The notes under the pieces: model-generated
What the model saw: only the letters and a program-made list of their open reading frames with translations
Databases searched by the model: none
What the model was told of the DNA's origin: nothing
Position numbers and translations under genes: made by a program
Assembly (NCBI GenBank): GCA_016196035.1
Contig: JACPYM010000020.1
Location: forward strand, 62,001-126,000
DNA length: 64,000 bases
DNA from: Acidobacteriota bacterium
GTDB lineage: Bacteria > Acidobacteriota > Blastocatellia > RBC074
Direction: 5' to 3'
Shown: positions 17,215-26,387 of the stretch, one piece after another
Layout: each line of letters opens with the position of its first letter
How positions within the stretch are numbered: the first letter of the stretch is position 1

Positions 17215-19857
17215 TCAATTTGAACTCTTTTCGATCATTGTGCCGAGCGACAACCCCGTCGCTTCGGCCTCTTGCCGCAATTCGTCGCCCAGCCGCGCCA
17301 AAACGTGTTTCAAGTCAAAGCGAGCTGCCGTCTGCAACGCGCGCGCGCCCATTGCCTGGCGCAACTCAGCCTCGCGCAGCAGTTGCGCCAGCCGCGCTGC
17401 CAATGTGCGAATGTCGCCCGGCTCGATCAGAAAACCTTCTTGGCCGTCGCGCATCAATTCCGGAATGCCGCCGACCGGCGTCGTCACGCAGGGCAGCCCC
17501 GCCGCCAGGGCTTCGATCACGGCGATGGGCATGCCTTCGGCGTAAGTGGGCAACACGAAGATGTCGGCGCGTTGGAAATAGCCGATGCGCTCAGTCAGCG
17601 CGACCGGCCCCAACTGATCTATTTGCGATGCCAGCCCGGTCGTCTGGCATAACGCGCCGATCTCGCCGCTGAGTTGTCCGAGCAAGTCCAGCCGGAAGCT
17701 CAAGCCGTATTCCGCCTTGACGATTTGCAAGGCGCGCAATAAATCCCCTTCGCCTTTCAGAAAGCCCATCTTGCCAATGAAAAGCAGACGCGGGGACGGT
17801 TGTCCGGCGAGCTGCCAGCTTGTCGAAGCGTCGTCATTGAGCCATTCGGTTTTGCCTGGAGACTTCGACAAGCTGGCAGCTTGCCGGACAACTAAATGCG
17901 TTTCCGGCGGTGCGAAGAGTTCCGTGCGCACGCCATTCGGAATGACGGTGATTTCCGCTACAGGCCAGAGTTCGCTGAGCCAACCGGCCATCTCTTGCGA
18001 CACCGCGATGAATTTCCGGCTTAACCCCAAGCCGCGCAGAATGCATTGCTTGCCAAACCATGATTGCTGGTTGAAATAAGGCGCGAAGTTGCCCGCATGA
18101 AAATGCGCCAGCACGCGCCATCCGGCCAAGCGCGCCAGTGTGATGAACACCCCTTTGCGATACAAACTGGCATTGCCGCCGACATGCACGTAAACAACAT
18201 CGGGACGCCAGCGCAGCAGGATGTAACCGAAACGCAGCAGCGCGCCGAGCATCAGCGTCAGCTTGGCGAATTTGCCGCCCTCGTCCATTTGCGAGACGAC
18301 GTGTTTGAATTCGAATTCCCGCGTGAGACTCGAACCGAGAATGTCGCTGATGAGCGTGCTGATGCCGCCCAGCGTTTTGGTGGGATGCGCGCCCAGCATC
18401 AACACACGCGGTTTGGGTTGCACTGGTTGAGCAGCGGTCAGCGCGCCGCGATTCGGCTTCAATTGCGGCCAAATCCAGGCCAAGCCGAGTAGATAACTGA
18501 TGCCGCCCAGTGCCAACGAAACACCGAAGCCCGCGTTGTAACTCAGCAAAATGACATCCAGCATCACAGCCAGCGGCCAGCGGCAAAGCCAAAACGCTTC
18601 CCAGACGCGCAACGAAAACAGCGGCACCGTGCCCCAGCGCACTTCGACCACGGCCATCGCCGTCAGCGACAGGAATTGTGCGCAAGCCGCGCCCGCCGCG
18701 CCAAAACGCGGAATCAACAGCAGGTTCGCCAGCAAATTGACGACGACTGCCACCAGATTGGCGAGCAAATCAAGGTGTTGCCGCTGGGTGGCGATCAGCC
18801 CGCGCGAGGCGATCATCACGATGCCAAACGGCACGATGCTCGCCGCCAGAAAGCCCAGCGCCAGCGATGCGCCGGCATAATTCGCGCCGAATAGCAGCAC
18901 TAGCAAATGCATGCCCAGCGTCAATCCGCCGACGGCCACCGGCAAGGCCAGCGCCAAAACTAGGCGCAAACAACTCGCCAGAAACTCGCCCAGCTTAGGC
19001 ATGGATTCTTGCGCCAGGCGCGCGGCGGTGGGCTGAATCACGCTGACGTAGCTCCACAGCAGAATCATCGCGGGCACCAGAAAGCGCGCGGCCACGGCAA
19101 AATCCGCCGCCGCCGTCTCGCCGCCCAGGCGCGCCGTCAAGACGGTGCCCAGTTGCCAATGCAACGAAGCCAGCAGCGTGACGCCCGCGAAAGTCGGCGC
19201 GGCTTTGGCGATTTCGCGGATCAAAGCTTGTTCGGGTAACGCGGGCAGGCCGAAGCGTTGCCAGGCCGCCAGGCCGTACACCATGCAAGCCGCCACGCGC
19301 ACCAAAACAAAAGAAGCGCAAATCACCGGCAAACTGTGGCCGCGATAGAGCAGCGCAAGCGGGATGATCGTGCGCAACAGATTTTCGGTCGTCGTCGCCA
19401 GCGCGATGACGCGGGCCAGGCCGAAGGCCGTGAAGACCGCTTCGCCGATGCTCACGATGCCGGTGGGGATGATGGCACTGCTCAGGATGAACGTTGCCGT
19501 TTGAGCGCTCGCGGCTTGGTTGGTGAACTGACCGGTCACCAGCATCGCCAGTGTGCAAACAATGGACGCTGCAAAAATGAGCAACGCCGCGCTGGATAAA
19601 AAGCGCCGCCGGTCTGGCCGCCGCGCCAATTCACTGGCCAGATAGGGCGTCAGGCCCAAACCGCACACGGTGATGAAAATGGTGTAGAGGCTCATCACCG
19701 TGGCGAATTGGCCGACTTCGGCGGTGGTGCGCCAGCGGGCCAGCGCCATCCACAACACGACGCTGTTGGCGATGTTGATCGCGCCCGACCACGCCATCCA
19801 CAGCGTGTTGCGCAAGATCGAAGTACCTGGCCCGGTTTTCAGCATTGCCGCGTTCAA
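17215..19857 (-). CDS. Fused Wzx-type flippase and family 4 glycosyltransferase
   Basis: One 880-residue frame. Residues about 10-465 are a MOP/MATE-like polysaccharide flippase with 12-14 hydrophobic helices (start ILRNTLWMAWSGAINIANSV). A short linker follows (LKPNRGALTAAQPVQPKPR). Residues about 483-870 are a GT4 transferase: LGGISTLISD near the N-terminus, VIPNGVRTELF, and the donor-site EGMPIAVIE (E-x7-E). Residues about 656-686, between VIPNGV...and LLFIGKMG, come from a family C repeat inserted in frame. The TTG start at 19857 overlaps the wzy-like stop (TTGA) and has AGGAG eight bases upstream. It would both add a sugar and export the lipid-linked unit. The join could be checked for assembly error, but the frame is clean. 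Confidence 0.88.
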   Translation of the reverse strand: MNAAMLKTGPGTSILRNTLWMAWSGAINIANSVVLWMALARWRTTAEVGQFATVMSLYTIFITVCGLGLTPYLASELARRPDRRRFLSSAALLIFAASIVCTLAMLVTGQFTNQAASAQTATFILSSAIIPTGIVSIGEAVFTAFGLARVIALATTTENLLRTIIPLALLYRGHSLPVICASFVLVRVAACMVYGLAAWQRFGLPALPEQALIREIAKAAPTFAGVTLLASLHWQLGTVLTARLGGETAAADFAVAARFLVPAMILLWSYVSVIQPTAARLAQESMPKLGEFLASCLRLVLALALPVAVGGLTLGMHLLVLLFGANYAGASLALGFLAASIVPFGIVMIASRGLIATQRQHLDLLANLVAVVVNLLANLLLIPRFGAAGAACAQFLSLTAMAVVEVRWGTVPLFSLRVWEAFWLCRWPLAVMLDVILLSYNAGFGVSLALGGISYLLGLAWIWPQLKPNRGALTAAQPVQPKPRVLMLGAHPTKTLGGISTLISDILGSSLTREFEFKHVVSQMDEGGKFAKLTLMLGALLRFGYILLRWRPDVVYVHVGGNASLYRKGVFITLARLAGWRVLAHFHAGNFAPYFNQQSWFGKQCILRGLGLSRKFIAVSQEMAGWLSELWPVAEITVIPNGVRTELFAPPETHLVVRQAASLSKSPGKTEWLNDDASTSWQLAGQPSPRLLFIGKMGFLKGEGDLLRALQIVKAEYGLSFRLDLLGQLSGEIGALCQTTGLASQIDQLGPVALTERIGYFQRADIFVLPTYAEGMPIAVIEALAAGLPCVTTPVGGIPELMRDGQEGFLIEPGDIRTLAARLAQLLREAELRQAMGARALQTAARFDLKHVLARLGDELRQEAEATGLSLGTMIEKSSN
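17800..17891. repeat. Family C palindrome inside the Wzx-GT4 coding sequence
   Basis: Arms 17800-17828 and 17863-17891 pair at 28 of 29 positions (TTGTCCGGCGAGCTGCCAGC left) around 34 bases. On the minus strand it encodes VVRQAASLSKSPG... and ...STSWQLAGQPSPR, a segment foreign to GT4 proteins. A full copy lies at 22953-23048 and a half copy ends the rel gene. Confidence 0.85.
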
Positions 19858-21398
19858 TAGTTCAACTCCTGTGCGTGCGCATAAATGTCGTGGCGGTGAA
19901 TACGGCCCAGCGCCAGCAACAATCCGCAGCAGAAAAAGCAGACGCGGAATTGTGGCGTCCCCAGCGAACCAAGCTCTTTCAATCCAGTGACCAGATAGGC
20001 CAGCACGCCACAGATCAAACCGATGGCGAGGGCTTGCACCAAACGGTCTTGGCTGCGCAGCACTTGCCAGCCTTGATACAGCGCCAGTGCGAGCAGCAAC
20101 AGAAAGAACGCCAAGCCGGGCAAGCCCGCTTCGGCGGCGGTGTGCAAAAAGATGTTGTGCACGGGCCAGGGGAAATCTTCGGTGATGCGGTCGGGCGTGT
20201 GATCGTAGCGGCGCATCTCGGCTTCGTAATTCGACAGCCCCACGCCCAGCAGCGGATTGGCTTCGATCATGGTCTGGGCGACTTGCGAGAGCGGCACGCG
20301 CGAATAGGCCGAGCCGTTATCGTCTTCGGTCAAGCGGATGACGATGGGGGCGAGGAAGGGCAGGCACAGCGTGCAACCCAACAGCACCATCATCGCAATC
20401 TGTTTGCCAAAGCGTTGGCGTTCAACCGTGGGCAACACGCGATAAGAGAGCGCCAGCAGCAGCGCGAACGCCAGCGCAAAAGCAATCCAACTGCCGCGCG
20501 CATACGTCAGCAGCAAGGCCAGCAAGCCAGCAGCGGTCGCCAGCGCCAGACCGCGCCGTTCCCACCGGCTGAAAGCGCGCACGCGCAAAATCAGCACGGC
20601 CAGCAGCGTGGGCAGCAGCGTGACCAGAAACCAGGCGAACGAATTCGCCATGCCTTGCAAACCGGTGGCGCGCGCGATTTCGCCGTCGCCGAACGACTGG
20701 CGGTTTTCTTCTTTGGCCGCGCCGAGCCAGGTCAAATCGGTCAACGCGCCGGTCGTGGCTTGCAGTGTGCCGATGACGCCATTCACGCCGACGATCAGGG
20801 CGATGACCAGCACGACCGTGCGCAAACGATCACGTTGGCCGAATTCGTTGGCGACCGCAAAGGTGAACAGCAAGCACGACGCCAGCGACCACCAGGCATA
20901 AAACGCCAGCAGCTTTTCGGTGCCGGCCAGGATGCCGAGCGCGCACCAGAGCAAAAGTGCAAAGGCGCTGAAACTGAACGAGACGGGGAAGACCGCTGCC
21001 GCCGGTTGGTCGCGCCAGCGCGCCAGCCCATGCGCCAACACCAACGCGATGCTGGTCAGCAGCATTAACGAGACGTTCAAGCCGGGCAGCCCTTCGTTGT
21101 ATTTGAAGAGCGGGAAAAGATTGATCTCCAGGCGAAAGGCCAAGCAGGCGAGCAGCAGGACGCGCAAGATCGGCACGATGGGCCAGCTTGCCGCCGCCCA
21201 CGCCAACACGCCCAACAAGCCGCCAACGGTGATGAACACACCCGCCAGTGTTTTGATCGGCAGTCCGCCAAAAGATGCCAGCACGGCTCCGAAAAACAGC
21301 GCTGTTGCAATCATCATCAGGGGCGCAAGCCAGCGCACCGTCGGCCCGCTAGAGTGATTAGCGCGGTTGCCGTTAAATCTTTGGGTAAATTCCTGCAT
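19854..21398 (-). CDS. O-antigen ligase/polymerase family protein (Wzy-like)
   Basis: A 514-residue membrane protein with about 12 helices. The Wzy_C/WaaL region is shown by LLLTYARGSWIAFALAFAL and by the periplasmic loop NPLLGVGLSNYEAEM... HNIFLHTAAEAGLPGL, where the H near VHNIFL is the family's conserved residue. It should polymerise undecaprenyl-linked repeat units in the periplasm. The ATG at 21398 has no clear ribosome site: a family B repeat ends nine bases upstream, so initiation may depend on it or on coupling. Its stop overlaps the Wzx-GT4 start. Confidence 0.88.
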   Translation of the reverse strand: MQEFTQRFNGNRANHSSGPTVRWLAPLMMIATALFFGAVLASFGGLPIKTLAGVFITVGGLLGVLAWAAASWPIVPILRVLLLACLAFRLEINLFPLFKYNEGLPGLNVSLMLLTSIALVLAHGLARWRDQPAAAVFPVSFSFSAFALLLWCALGILAGTEKLLAFYAWWSLASCLLFTFAVANEFGQRDRLRTVVLVIALIVGVNGVIGTLQATTGALTDLTWLGAAKEENRQSFGDGEIARATGLQGMANSFAWFLVTLLPTLLAVLILRVRAFSRWERRGLALATAAGLLALLLTYARGSWIAFALAFALLLALSYRVLPTVERQRFGKQIAMMVLLGCTLCLPFLAPIVIRLTEDDNGSAYSRVPLSQVAQTMIEANPLLGVGLSNYEAEMRRYDHTPDRITEDFPWPVHNIFLHTAAEAGLPGLAFFLLLLALALYQGWQVLRSQDRLVQALAIGLICGVLAYLVTGLKELGSLGTPQFRVCFFCCGLLLALGRIHRHDIYAHAQELNY

Positions 21399-21406
21399 TA
21401 GTTCAT

Positions 21407-21505
21407 GTACAGCAGGCTGGTGAGCCTGCTGGTGCCTTGCCGAAAAGCGCAGCCGCTTCGATTACGTTATTGAGCCAGCCACAGCAGGCTGGCAGCCTGC
21501 TGTAC
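21407..21505. repeat. Family B palindromic element, copy 2
   Basis: Arms 21407-21431 and 21482-21505 (GTACAGCAGGCTGGTGAGCC left, GGCAGCCTGCTGTAC right). It fills the gap between the glycosylphosphotransferase stop and the wzy-like start, leaving only eight bases before that start codon. Confidence 0.83.
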
Positions 21506-21514
21506 AGCGTGAGA

Positions 21515-22948
21515 TCACATCGCGCCCGTGCCGCGCAACACGGCGGGGATCGTTTGCAACAGCAATTTCACGTCGAGCCAGAGCGACCAGTTGTCTATAT
21601 ATTCGAGGTCTTGTTTGATCCAGTGGTCGAAGCTGGTGTTGCTGCGCCCGGAAACCTGCCAGATGCAGGTGATGCCCGGTTTGACGCTGAAGCGCCGGTT
21701 GAACCAATAGGCATCGAAGCGTTCGTAATCGCGCACCGGCAACGGACGCGGTCCGACCAGCGACAGTTCGCCGCGCAGCACGTTGAGCAGTTGCGGCAAT
21801 TCGTCGAGACTGGTCTTGCGCAGAAAGTGGCCCAGCGGCGTGATGCGCGGATCGCGGCGCATTTTGAAGACCGGCCCGCCCGCTTCGTTAAACTGTTCGA
21901 GTTCCTTTTGCAGCGCCTCGGCGTTGGTGACCATCGTGCGAAATTTGAACATCGGGAAGCGTTGTTTGTTCAAGCCCAGCCGTTCCTGCACAAACAGCGC
22001 CGGGCCTTTGGAAGTCAGCCGGATGAGCGCCGCAACCAAGAGCAAAATGGGCGACGTCAGAATGAGCAGCGTTGCCGCGCCGAGCACATCCAGCCCGCGT
22101 TTACAGACGGCGCGCCAATCGGGCGGCGGCGCGGTGAACAGCGTCAGCACTGGGATGTCGTCCAGTTGCTCAGCGCGCGCGCGCGCCAGCTTGGGGCTGA
22201 ACAATTCAGCGTGCACCCGCACGACGATGCCTTGCTCTTCGGCCAGCGCGATGATGTCGTGGATTTCGGTGTAATAGCTTTTGACCGGCAGCGCGAGCAT
22301 GACTTCATCCACAATCTGTTCGGCCAGGATGGCGGCGAATTGATCGAGCTTGCCGATCACGCCGGGCGCTTTTTGATCGTCAATGAAACCCAGCAGGTGA
22401 TAGCCGAGTTCGGGATGCCGGTTGATGACTTCGGCCATGCGTTGACCGCGCGGCCCCGCGCCGACGATCAGCACGTGATGCAGATTGCGTTCGCGCAGCC
22501 GCACCTCACGCAGCACGAAACGTTTGAGCAGCCGGAAGGAAAACAATCCCAGCGAAGCCGTCAGCCAGAACACGGCCAACAATGCGCCATCCAGCCATTC
22601 CCAATGCAACAGATGTGAGAACGCCGAGAGCGTTAACGCGCACAACCCGACCGCGCGCATGACATCCAGCAGGTCTTGATGCCAGCGCGTCAAACGGCGG
22701 CTGCCATACAGCGGCAGGGAAGAGAGGCATACATTCCAACCGGCCCACAGCAGGATGAGCACCGTCAGCGCGCCCAGATCAAATTGCGCCGGCAGGGCCG
22801 CAACCGGCTGCTGCCAGACCAGCAAGGTGGTCAGCGCTAATGCGCCAGTGAGAATGGCCAGATCGAAGAGCTTCTGGGTAACCGAGAGTGAAGACCATTT
22901 GAATTGCGTCACGGGTAGTGTCTCCTCAAAGAATCCAGGGCTATTCAT
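21515..22948 (-). CDS. EPS polyprenyl glycosylphosphotransferase (initiating sugar transferase)
   Basis: 477 residues. Four N-terminal helices (about 15-130) precede a CoA-binding-like Rossmann domain (LIVGAGPRGQRMAEVI, residue about 150). The catalytic Bac_transf domain spans the last 200 residues: KRGLDVLGAA, LFVQERLGLNKQRFPMFKFR, a Lys/Arg-Thr-Ser-LDELPQL helix, SLVGPRPLP and KPGITCIWQVSGR. It transfers hexose-1-phosphate to undecaprenyl phosphate, starting the repeat unit. ATG 22948 (MNSPGFFEE) is preferred. The longer frame to 23029 consists of family C repeat sequence. The ribosome site is weak because the repeat abuts the start. Confidence 0.92.
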   Translation of the reverse strand: MNSPGFFEETLPVTQFKWSSLSVTQKLFDLAILTGALALTTLLVWQQPVAALPAQFDLGALTVLILLWAGWNVCLSSLPLYGSRRLTRWHQDLLDVMRAVGLCALTLSAFSHLLHWEWLDGALLAVFWLTASLGLFSFRLLKRFVLREVRLRERNLHHVLIVGAGPRGQRMAEVINRHPELGYHLLGFIDDQKAPGVIGKLDQFAAILAEQIVDEVMLALPVKSYYTEIHDIIALAEEQGIVVRVHAELFSPKLARARAEQLDDIPVLTLFTAPPPDWRAVCKRGLDVLGAATLLILTSPILLLVAALIRLTSKGPALFVQERLGLNKQRFPMFKFRTMVTNAEALQKELEQFNEAGGPVFKMRRDPRITPLGHFLRKTSLDELPQLLNVLRGELSLVGPRPLPVRDYERFDAYWFNRRFSVKPGITCIWQVSGRSNTSFDHWIKQDLEYIDNWSLWLDVKLLLQTIPAVLRGTGAM

Positions 22949-22952
22949 GCTC

Positions 22953-23048
22953 GAAAGTGTCCGACAAGCTGCCAGCTTGTCGAAGTCTCGGCTCGCGCAC
23001 CAGTGGGTAGACTGCCACGCCCGCGACAAGCTGGCAGCTTGTCGGACA
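22953..23048. repeat. Family C palindromic element, intergenic copy
   Basis: Arms 22958-22982 and 23024-23048 are exact 25-bp complements (TGTCCGACAAGCTGCCAGCT left). It lies directly upstream of the glycosylphosphotransferase start. Its plus-strand frame ESVRQAASLSKS equals the peptide found in the Wzx-GT4 insert (VRQAASLSKS) and resembles the end of Rel (ESVRQAAG). Confidence 0.85.
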
Positions 23049-23115
23049 ACCGGGCAGTCTGCGCAGCGGCCCTGTCAAAGAACCGGGCGGTGCTGCGTGA
23101 TGAATGCTCCTTCGT

Positions 23116-24759
23116 TCAAGCGCTCGTTTTGCCGGAGCGTTGCCGTTGCAGCTTGTGTCGCATGAAGGTCAGCGATCTGACGTTCGCCACGGCTGCCGGC
23201 AGGTGGTTTGAACGATGCCGGGCCGGGGCGGGCGCTTCGGCCAGCAACTGCCATTCGCGTTTTTGCAAGCGTGCGAGCGCCAGCGCGAGTTGACCTTGCG
23301 GGACAGGCGCCAAGGCTTGGCTCACGGGTGCGTGGCGCGTGAAGCGGTGGCGTTCGAGCGTAAGCACCGTGGCGAGGCCCGCCAGCAAGCCGACGACGGC
23401 CAGCACGGCGACATTCAGCAATGGTTTCGGACTGATCGCTTTGTGATTGAGCGTGGCCGGTTGCGCCAGACTGATGTTGGCGATCTGGGCCTGATTCATC
23501 ACATTCGAGATTTCCGCCTCTTGCGCTTTTTTGTTGTAGAGCAAATAGGCCTCTTCCCGAATCGTGCGATTGCGCTCCAGTTCCGTGCGTTCCAGGCTTT
23601 TGACATCAAAGGTGGCGATTTGCGCCTGATACTGTTTGGTCAAGGCGGCCAGACGCTGCTCGCGTTCGTTGAGCGCGGCCAGATTGCTTTGCGCGCCCAG
23701 CAGGTCGGTGGTCAGGTGGCGATGGATTTCGTTGGGCATCGTCGCCTTTTCCTGGGGCGGCGTTTGCTCTTCGCGGGCCAACAAGGTGCGGGCCTGGGCG
23801 AGGCGCTCTTCGACATCTTTCACCAGCCGATGCGTGGGCTGGTATTTCTGCCGCAATTGGGTGGATTGCATTTCGAGCGCGAGGATTTCGTCTTTGATGC
23901 GGTCGCGCGCGCCGGTGTATTTGGTGCGCACTTCGGATTCGATCCGTTCCGGCGTGACCGTCAGTTGCTCTTTTAGCGTTGTCAGGCGTTGCTGGGTTTC
24001 AAGCTTTTCGGTGCGTGTTGCATTGAGTTGCTGCTGCAACTGAAAAAATTGTTGCAGCAGCAACTCCCGCTGAGCTGGGCTGCCAGCGAACCCATTGGCC
24101 AGATCGAAGCGTTTGAGCGCTTCGGTGGCCTCGTTTAATTTCTGATTGAACTCGGTGCTTTGGTTGCGAAAGACGGCGGCGGCTTTCTCATCCTGATTCA
24201 GGCGCAAATGATGCTCGGCATATTTTTGATAGAGCGTCTGCAACACCTGGGCGGCGCGTTCCGGCGTTTCGTCCTGATAACTGACTTGCAGGATGCGCGA
24301 TTTCTTGATGGGTACGGCCTCCAGGCTTTCGCTCATGCGCGTGACTACTTGTTCGAACTGGGAAGCGGGCGCTTGTTTATGCAAAGAGCGATACCACTCG
24401 CCCATTCTGCTGGCCGGGGCGGCTTCACCATCGGGTTGGCCCCAGCCCAGTTGTTGCGCGGTGGCTTCGAGCACGGCGCGGCTTTGCAGGATTTCGAGTT
24501 CGGAGTTGAAATCCTCTTCGGTCAATTCGCCGCGCATCATGTCATTGGTCTTGTCTGAAGAACTGACCTGCGGGTCGAGCCGGTTGCGCGTGATCAAAAT
24601 CTTCATCGTGGATTGATAGCTTGGTTTCATCCGTAAGGTCACGAGCGTGCCCGCGCCGACGACGGCAGCGAAAATGGCGAACAGCAACACTTGCCGCGCC
24701 AGCAAAATGCGCCCGATGTCGGTGATGGTGATGGGCATGTTCAGGGGCCGTTCATTCAT
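23116..24759 (-). CDS. Wzz/GumC-type polysaccharide chain-length determinant
   Basis: A 547-residue inner-membrane protein. It has an N-terminal helix (LLFAIFAAVVGAGTLVTL, residues 24-42), a long periplasmic coiled-coil region (about 180-400, rich in Gln, Leu and Glu), the pre-membrane motif ATLNHKAISPKPLLN and a second helix (VAVLAVVGLLAGLATVL, about 450-470). A basic cytoplasmic tail of about 75 residues follows, without Walker motifs, so no tyrosine kinase is fused. It sets EPS chain length and couples polymerisation to export. No separate kinase or phosphatase gene is in the locus. Confidence 0.9.
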   Translation of the reverse strand: MNERPLNMPITITDIGRILLARQVLLFAIFAAVVGAGTLVTLRMKPSYQSTMKILITRNRLDPQVSSSDKTNDMMRGELTEEDFNSELEILQSRAVLEATAQQLGWGQPDGEAAPASRMGEWYRSLHKQAPASQFEQVVTRMSESLEAVPIKKSRILQVSYQDETPERAAQVLQTLYQKYAEHHLRLNQDEKAAAVFRNQSTEFNQKLNEATEALKRFDLANGFAGSPAQRELLLQQFFQLQQQLNATRTEKLETQQRLTTLKEQLTVTPERIESEVRTKYTGARDRIKDEILALEMQSTQLRQKYQPTHRLVKDVEERLAQARTLLAREEQTPPQEKATMPNEIHRHLTTDLLGAQSNLAALNEREQRLAALTKQYQAQIATFDVKSLERTELERNRTIREEAYLLYNKKAQEAEISNVMNQAQIANISLAQPATLNHKAISPKPLLNVAVLAVVGLLAGLATVLTLERHRFTRHAPVSQALAPVPQGQLALALARLQKREWQLLAEAPAPARHRSNHLPAAVANVRSLTFMRHKLQRQRSGKTSA

Positions 24760-25209
24760 CTGGATTCTCGCTTCAAATACGCAAATTGCGACGAGCCTCG
24801 GCGCGCGCTTCGCGGGCAGCCAAGCCGGTTGCTAAACTGGATGAACGTTGGGTGCTGCGCTCGCAATGCGCCTGGTCTAACGCTGGCGCGCGAGTAAAAA
24901 GGCAGGGGTGGCGTGGACAGTGAGTGTTTAGCGTTCAAACCGTTCTGCGCCGTTGCGGCTACAGAGGGATGCAACTTTGAACGCCAAACACCTACTGCCG
25001 CGCGCCACACCCGCAAGTGTTTAGGAGCAGTACCAACGAACGAAAATGTCTTTGCTAAAAGGTAGCGTGGTGGTGAGGCGCAACGTCTCGCCTTGCTGCG
25101 CCTCACCTTTTTCGCGGGTCGTCATCGGGTGTGCACCAGCGGCCTTCGAGCGGCACGGCCGTTAGCGCGGGGAACGCCATGACAATTCAAACTTTCAATC
25201 GGATGCGCT
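24760..25209. other. 450-bp gap between wza-like and wzz-like genes, with inverted repeat
   Basis: No credible gene. The 116-residue minus-strand frame here is low-complexity. An imperfect inverted repeat pairs 24924-24939 (GTGTTTAGCGTTCAAA) with 24976-24991 at 15 of 16 positions, and weaker pairing continues outward to about 24905 and 25012. It could be a leader hairpin within the EPS transcript or another short mobile palindrome. Confidence 0.6.
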
Positions 25210-25977
25210 TTAATACAGCAGGTTCGCGGCGGGAAGCACCGAGCGGAACGCATCCATCACCCGGGCAATCTTCGTGAGCTTTGAATCCGGCACGAAGATG
25301 TAATCGCCATCCTGCAACTGTAAGTCATAAGCTTTCTTGGTATCTGAAATCATCGTCAGGGCATCGTGTTGCGTGACGCGCAACTTGCCGTCGCCCGTGG
25401 GCCGCGCGTGCAGCACCAAGCGGCGATTGGCGTCATTGGTGAAGCCGCCCGCCAGCATGACGGCTTGCAGCAGCGTTTGCCCCGAGCGCAATTCAAAGCT
25501 ACCAGCTTTTTGCACCTGACCACCGACAAAGACGTGCGCCATTTGGAATTCGATCAGATTGACTGAGATGAGCGGGTTGACCAGCACTTCGCTATACGCT
25601 TTTTCGAGTCTCTGTTTGACTTGCGGCACGGTCTGGCCGCCCACCCGCACCTCGCCAATTGTCGCCAGCGTGATGTAACCATCCGGGCGGACAACCAACG
25701 AAGGCTCATCCAATTCGGTGTGATAGGGAAACTTGATGCTCAGCTTGTCGCCGCTGCGGATCAAATACGATTCATCCGTTTGCGTAGCGGCTTTGCGTTC
25801 GAGCATTTTCTGCGCGATGACTGGGACTGCGGCGACCAAGGCGATCAATTCCACGCAAAACCAGGCACGCACGAGATGTTTTTTCAGCGGGGTACGATGG
25901 GAGTTCGCTGGCACGGAATGGTTGCGGCGTTGTGTCAGCTTGAAATTATTGAAGAAGAGCTTGTTTCCGTTCACCAT
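25210..25977 (-). CDS. Polysaccharide export protein (Wza-like, Poly_export/SLBB)
   Basis: 255 residues. A basic N-terminus and one hydrophobic helix (FCVELIALVAAVPVIA) act as signal or anchor. A Poly_export domain follows (YLIRSGDKLSIKFPYHTELDEPSLVVRPDGYITL). An SLBB domain reads VFVGGQVQKAGSFELRSGQT LLQAVMLAGG (two adjoining pieces). It forms or gates the outer-membrane EPS channel. No lipobox is visible, unlike E. coli Wza. ATG 25977 follows GAGGG; an in-frame extension to 26052 is not needed. It is the first gene of the minus-strand EPS locus, so the promoter should lie in 25978-26403. Confidence 0.9.
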   Translation of the reverse strand: MVNGNKLFFNNFKLTQRRNHSVPANSHRTPLKKHLVRAWFCVELIALVAAVPVIAQKMLERKAATQTDESYLIRSGDKLSIKFPYHTELDEPSLVVRPDGYITLATIGEVRVGGQTVPQVKQRLEKAYSEVLVNPLISVNLIEFQMAHVFVGGQVQKAGSFELRSGQTLLQAVMLAGGFTNDANRRLVLHARPTGDGKLRVTQHDALTMISDTKKAYDLQLQDGDYIFVPDSKLTKIARVMDAFRSVLPAANLLY

Positions 25978-26070
25978 TGTTACCCTCACCATAATGCTCG
26001 TGGAGTAAACGGGCCGTCCCTGTCCACCTCGCCGATCACCGTTCCAGTTCAATCTGTTTGGGTGGTTTCG

Positions 26071-26116
26071 TTAACGGCCCGTTCGTTAAGACGCTCGCCT
26101 GCGAACGAGCCGTTAA
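26071..26116. promoter_or_regulatory. Inverted repeat upstream of the EPS locus
   Basis: Arms 26071-26085 (TTAACGGCCCGTTCG) and 26102-26116 pair at 14 of 15 positions around 16 bases. On the plus strand it runs into a C-rich tract. It lies about 95 bases upstream of the wza-like start and could be an operator or a leader hairpin. The rest of the 426-bp gap between wza-like and rel shows only the rel promoter region. Confidence 0.5.
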
Positions 26117-26387
26117 TCCCCCCCAAAACTAACTGCGTCTGCCGTCCTAGCGACGCAGGACTATGAAACCATAATTGTTTGATTCAAGAATCGGATGCGC
26201 GAACCATTTTGAGAAGAATTAGTATGGCTAAGTAGGACTGTTTTGGACATTGTGGCACTCAGCGCCTACGCATGAAGACGGTGCGAGGGTGAAATCCGGG
26301 AATTTTGCCTGGCCTGGCAATTTGATGTGGCATCCCATGCCGAAAGGTTCGCCGGAGAGTGCTGTACACGAGCTAACGACCCGATGC

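Noticed and set aside
19845-21068. 407-residue plus-strand frame opposite the Wzy-like gene
   Set aside because: Gln/Arg/His-rich composition without any domain; the minus strand encodes a clear multi-helix polymerase.
24756-25106. 116-residue minus-strand frame in the wza-wzz gap
   Set aside because: Low-complexity, Arg/Ser-rich, no ribosome site, and it spans an inverted repeat.
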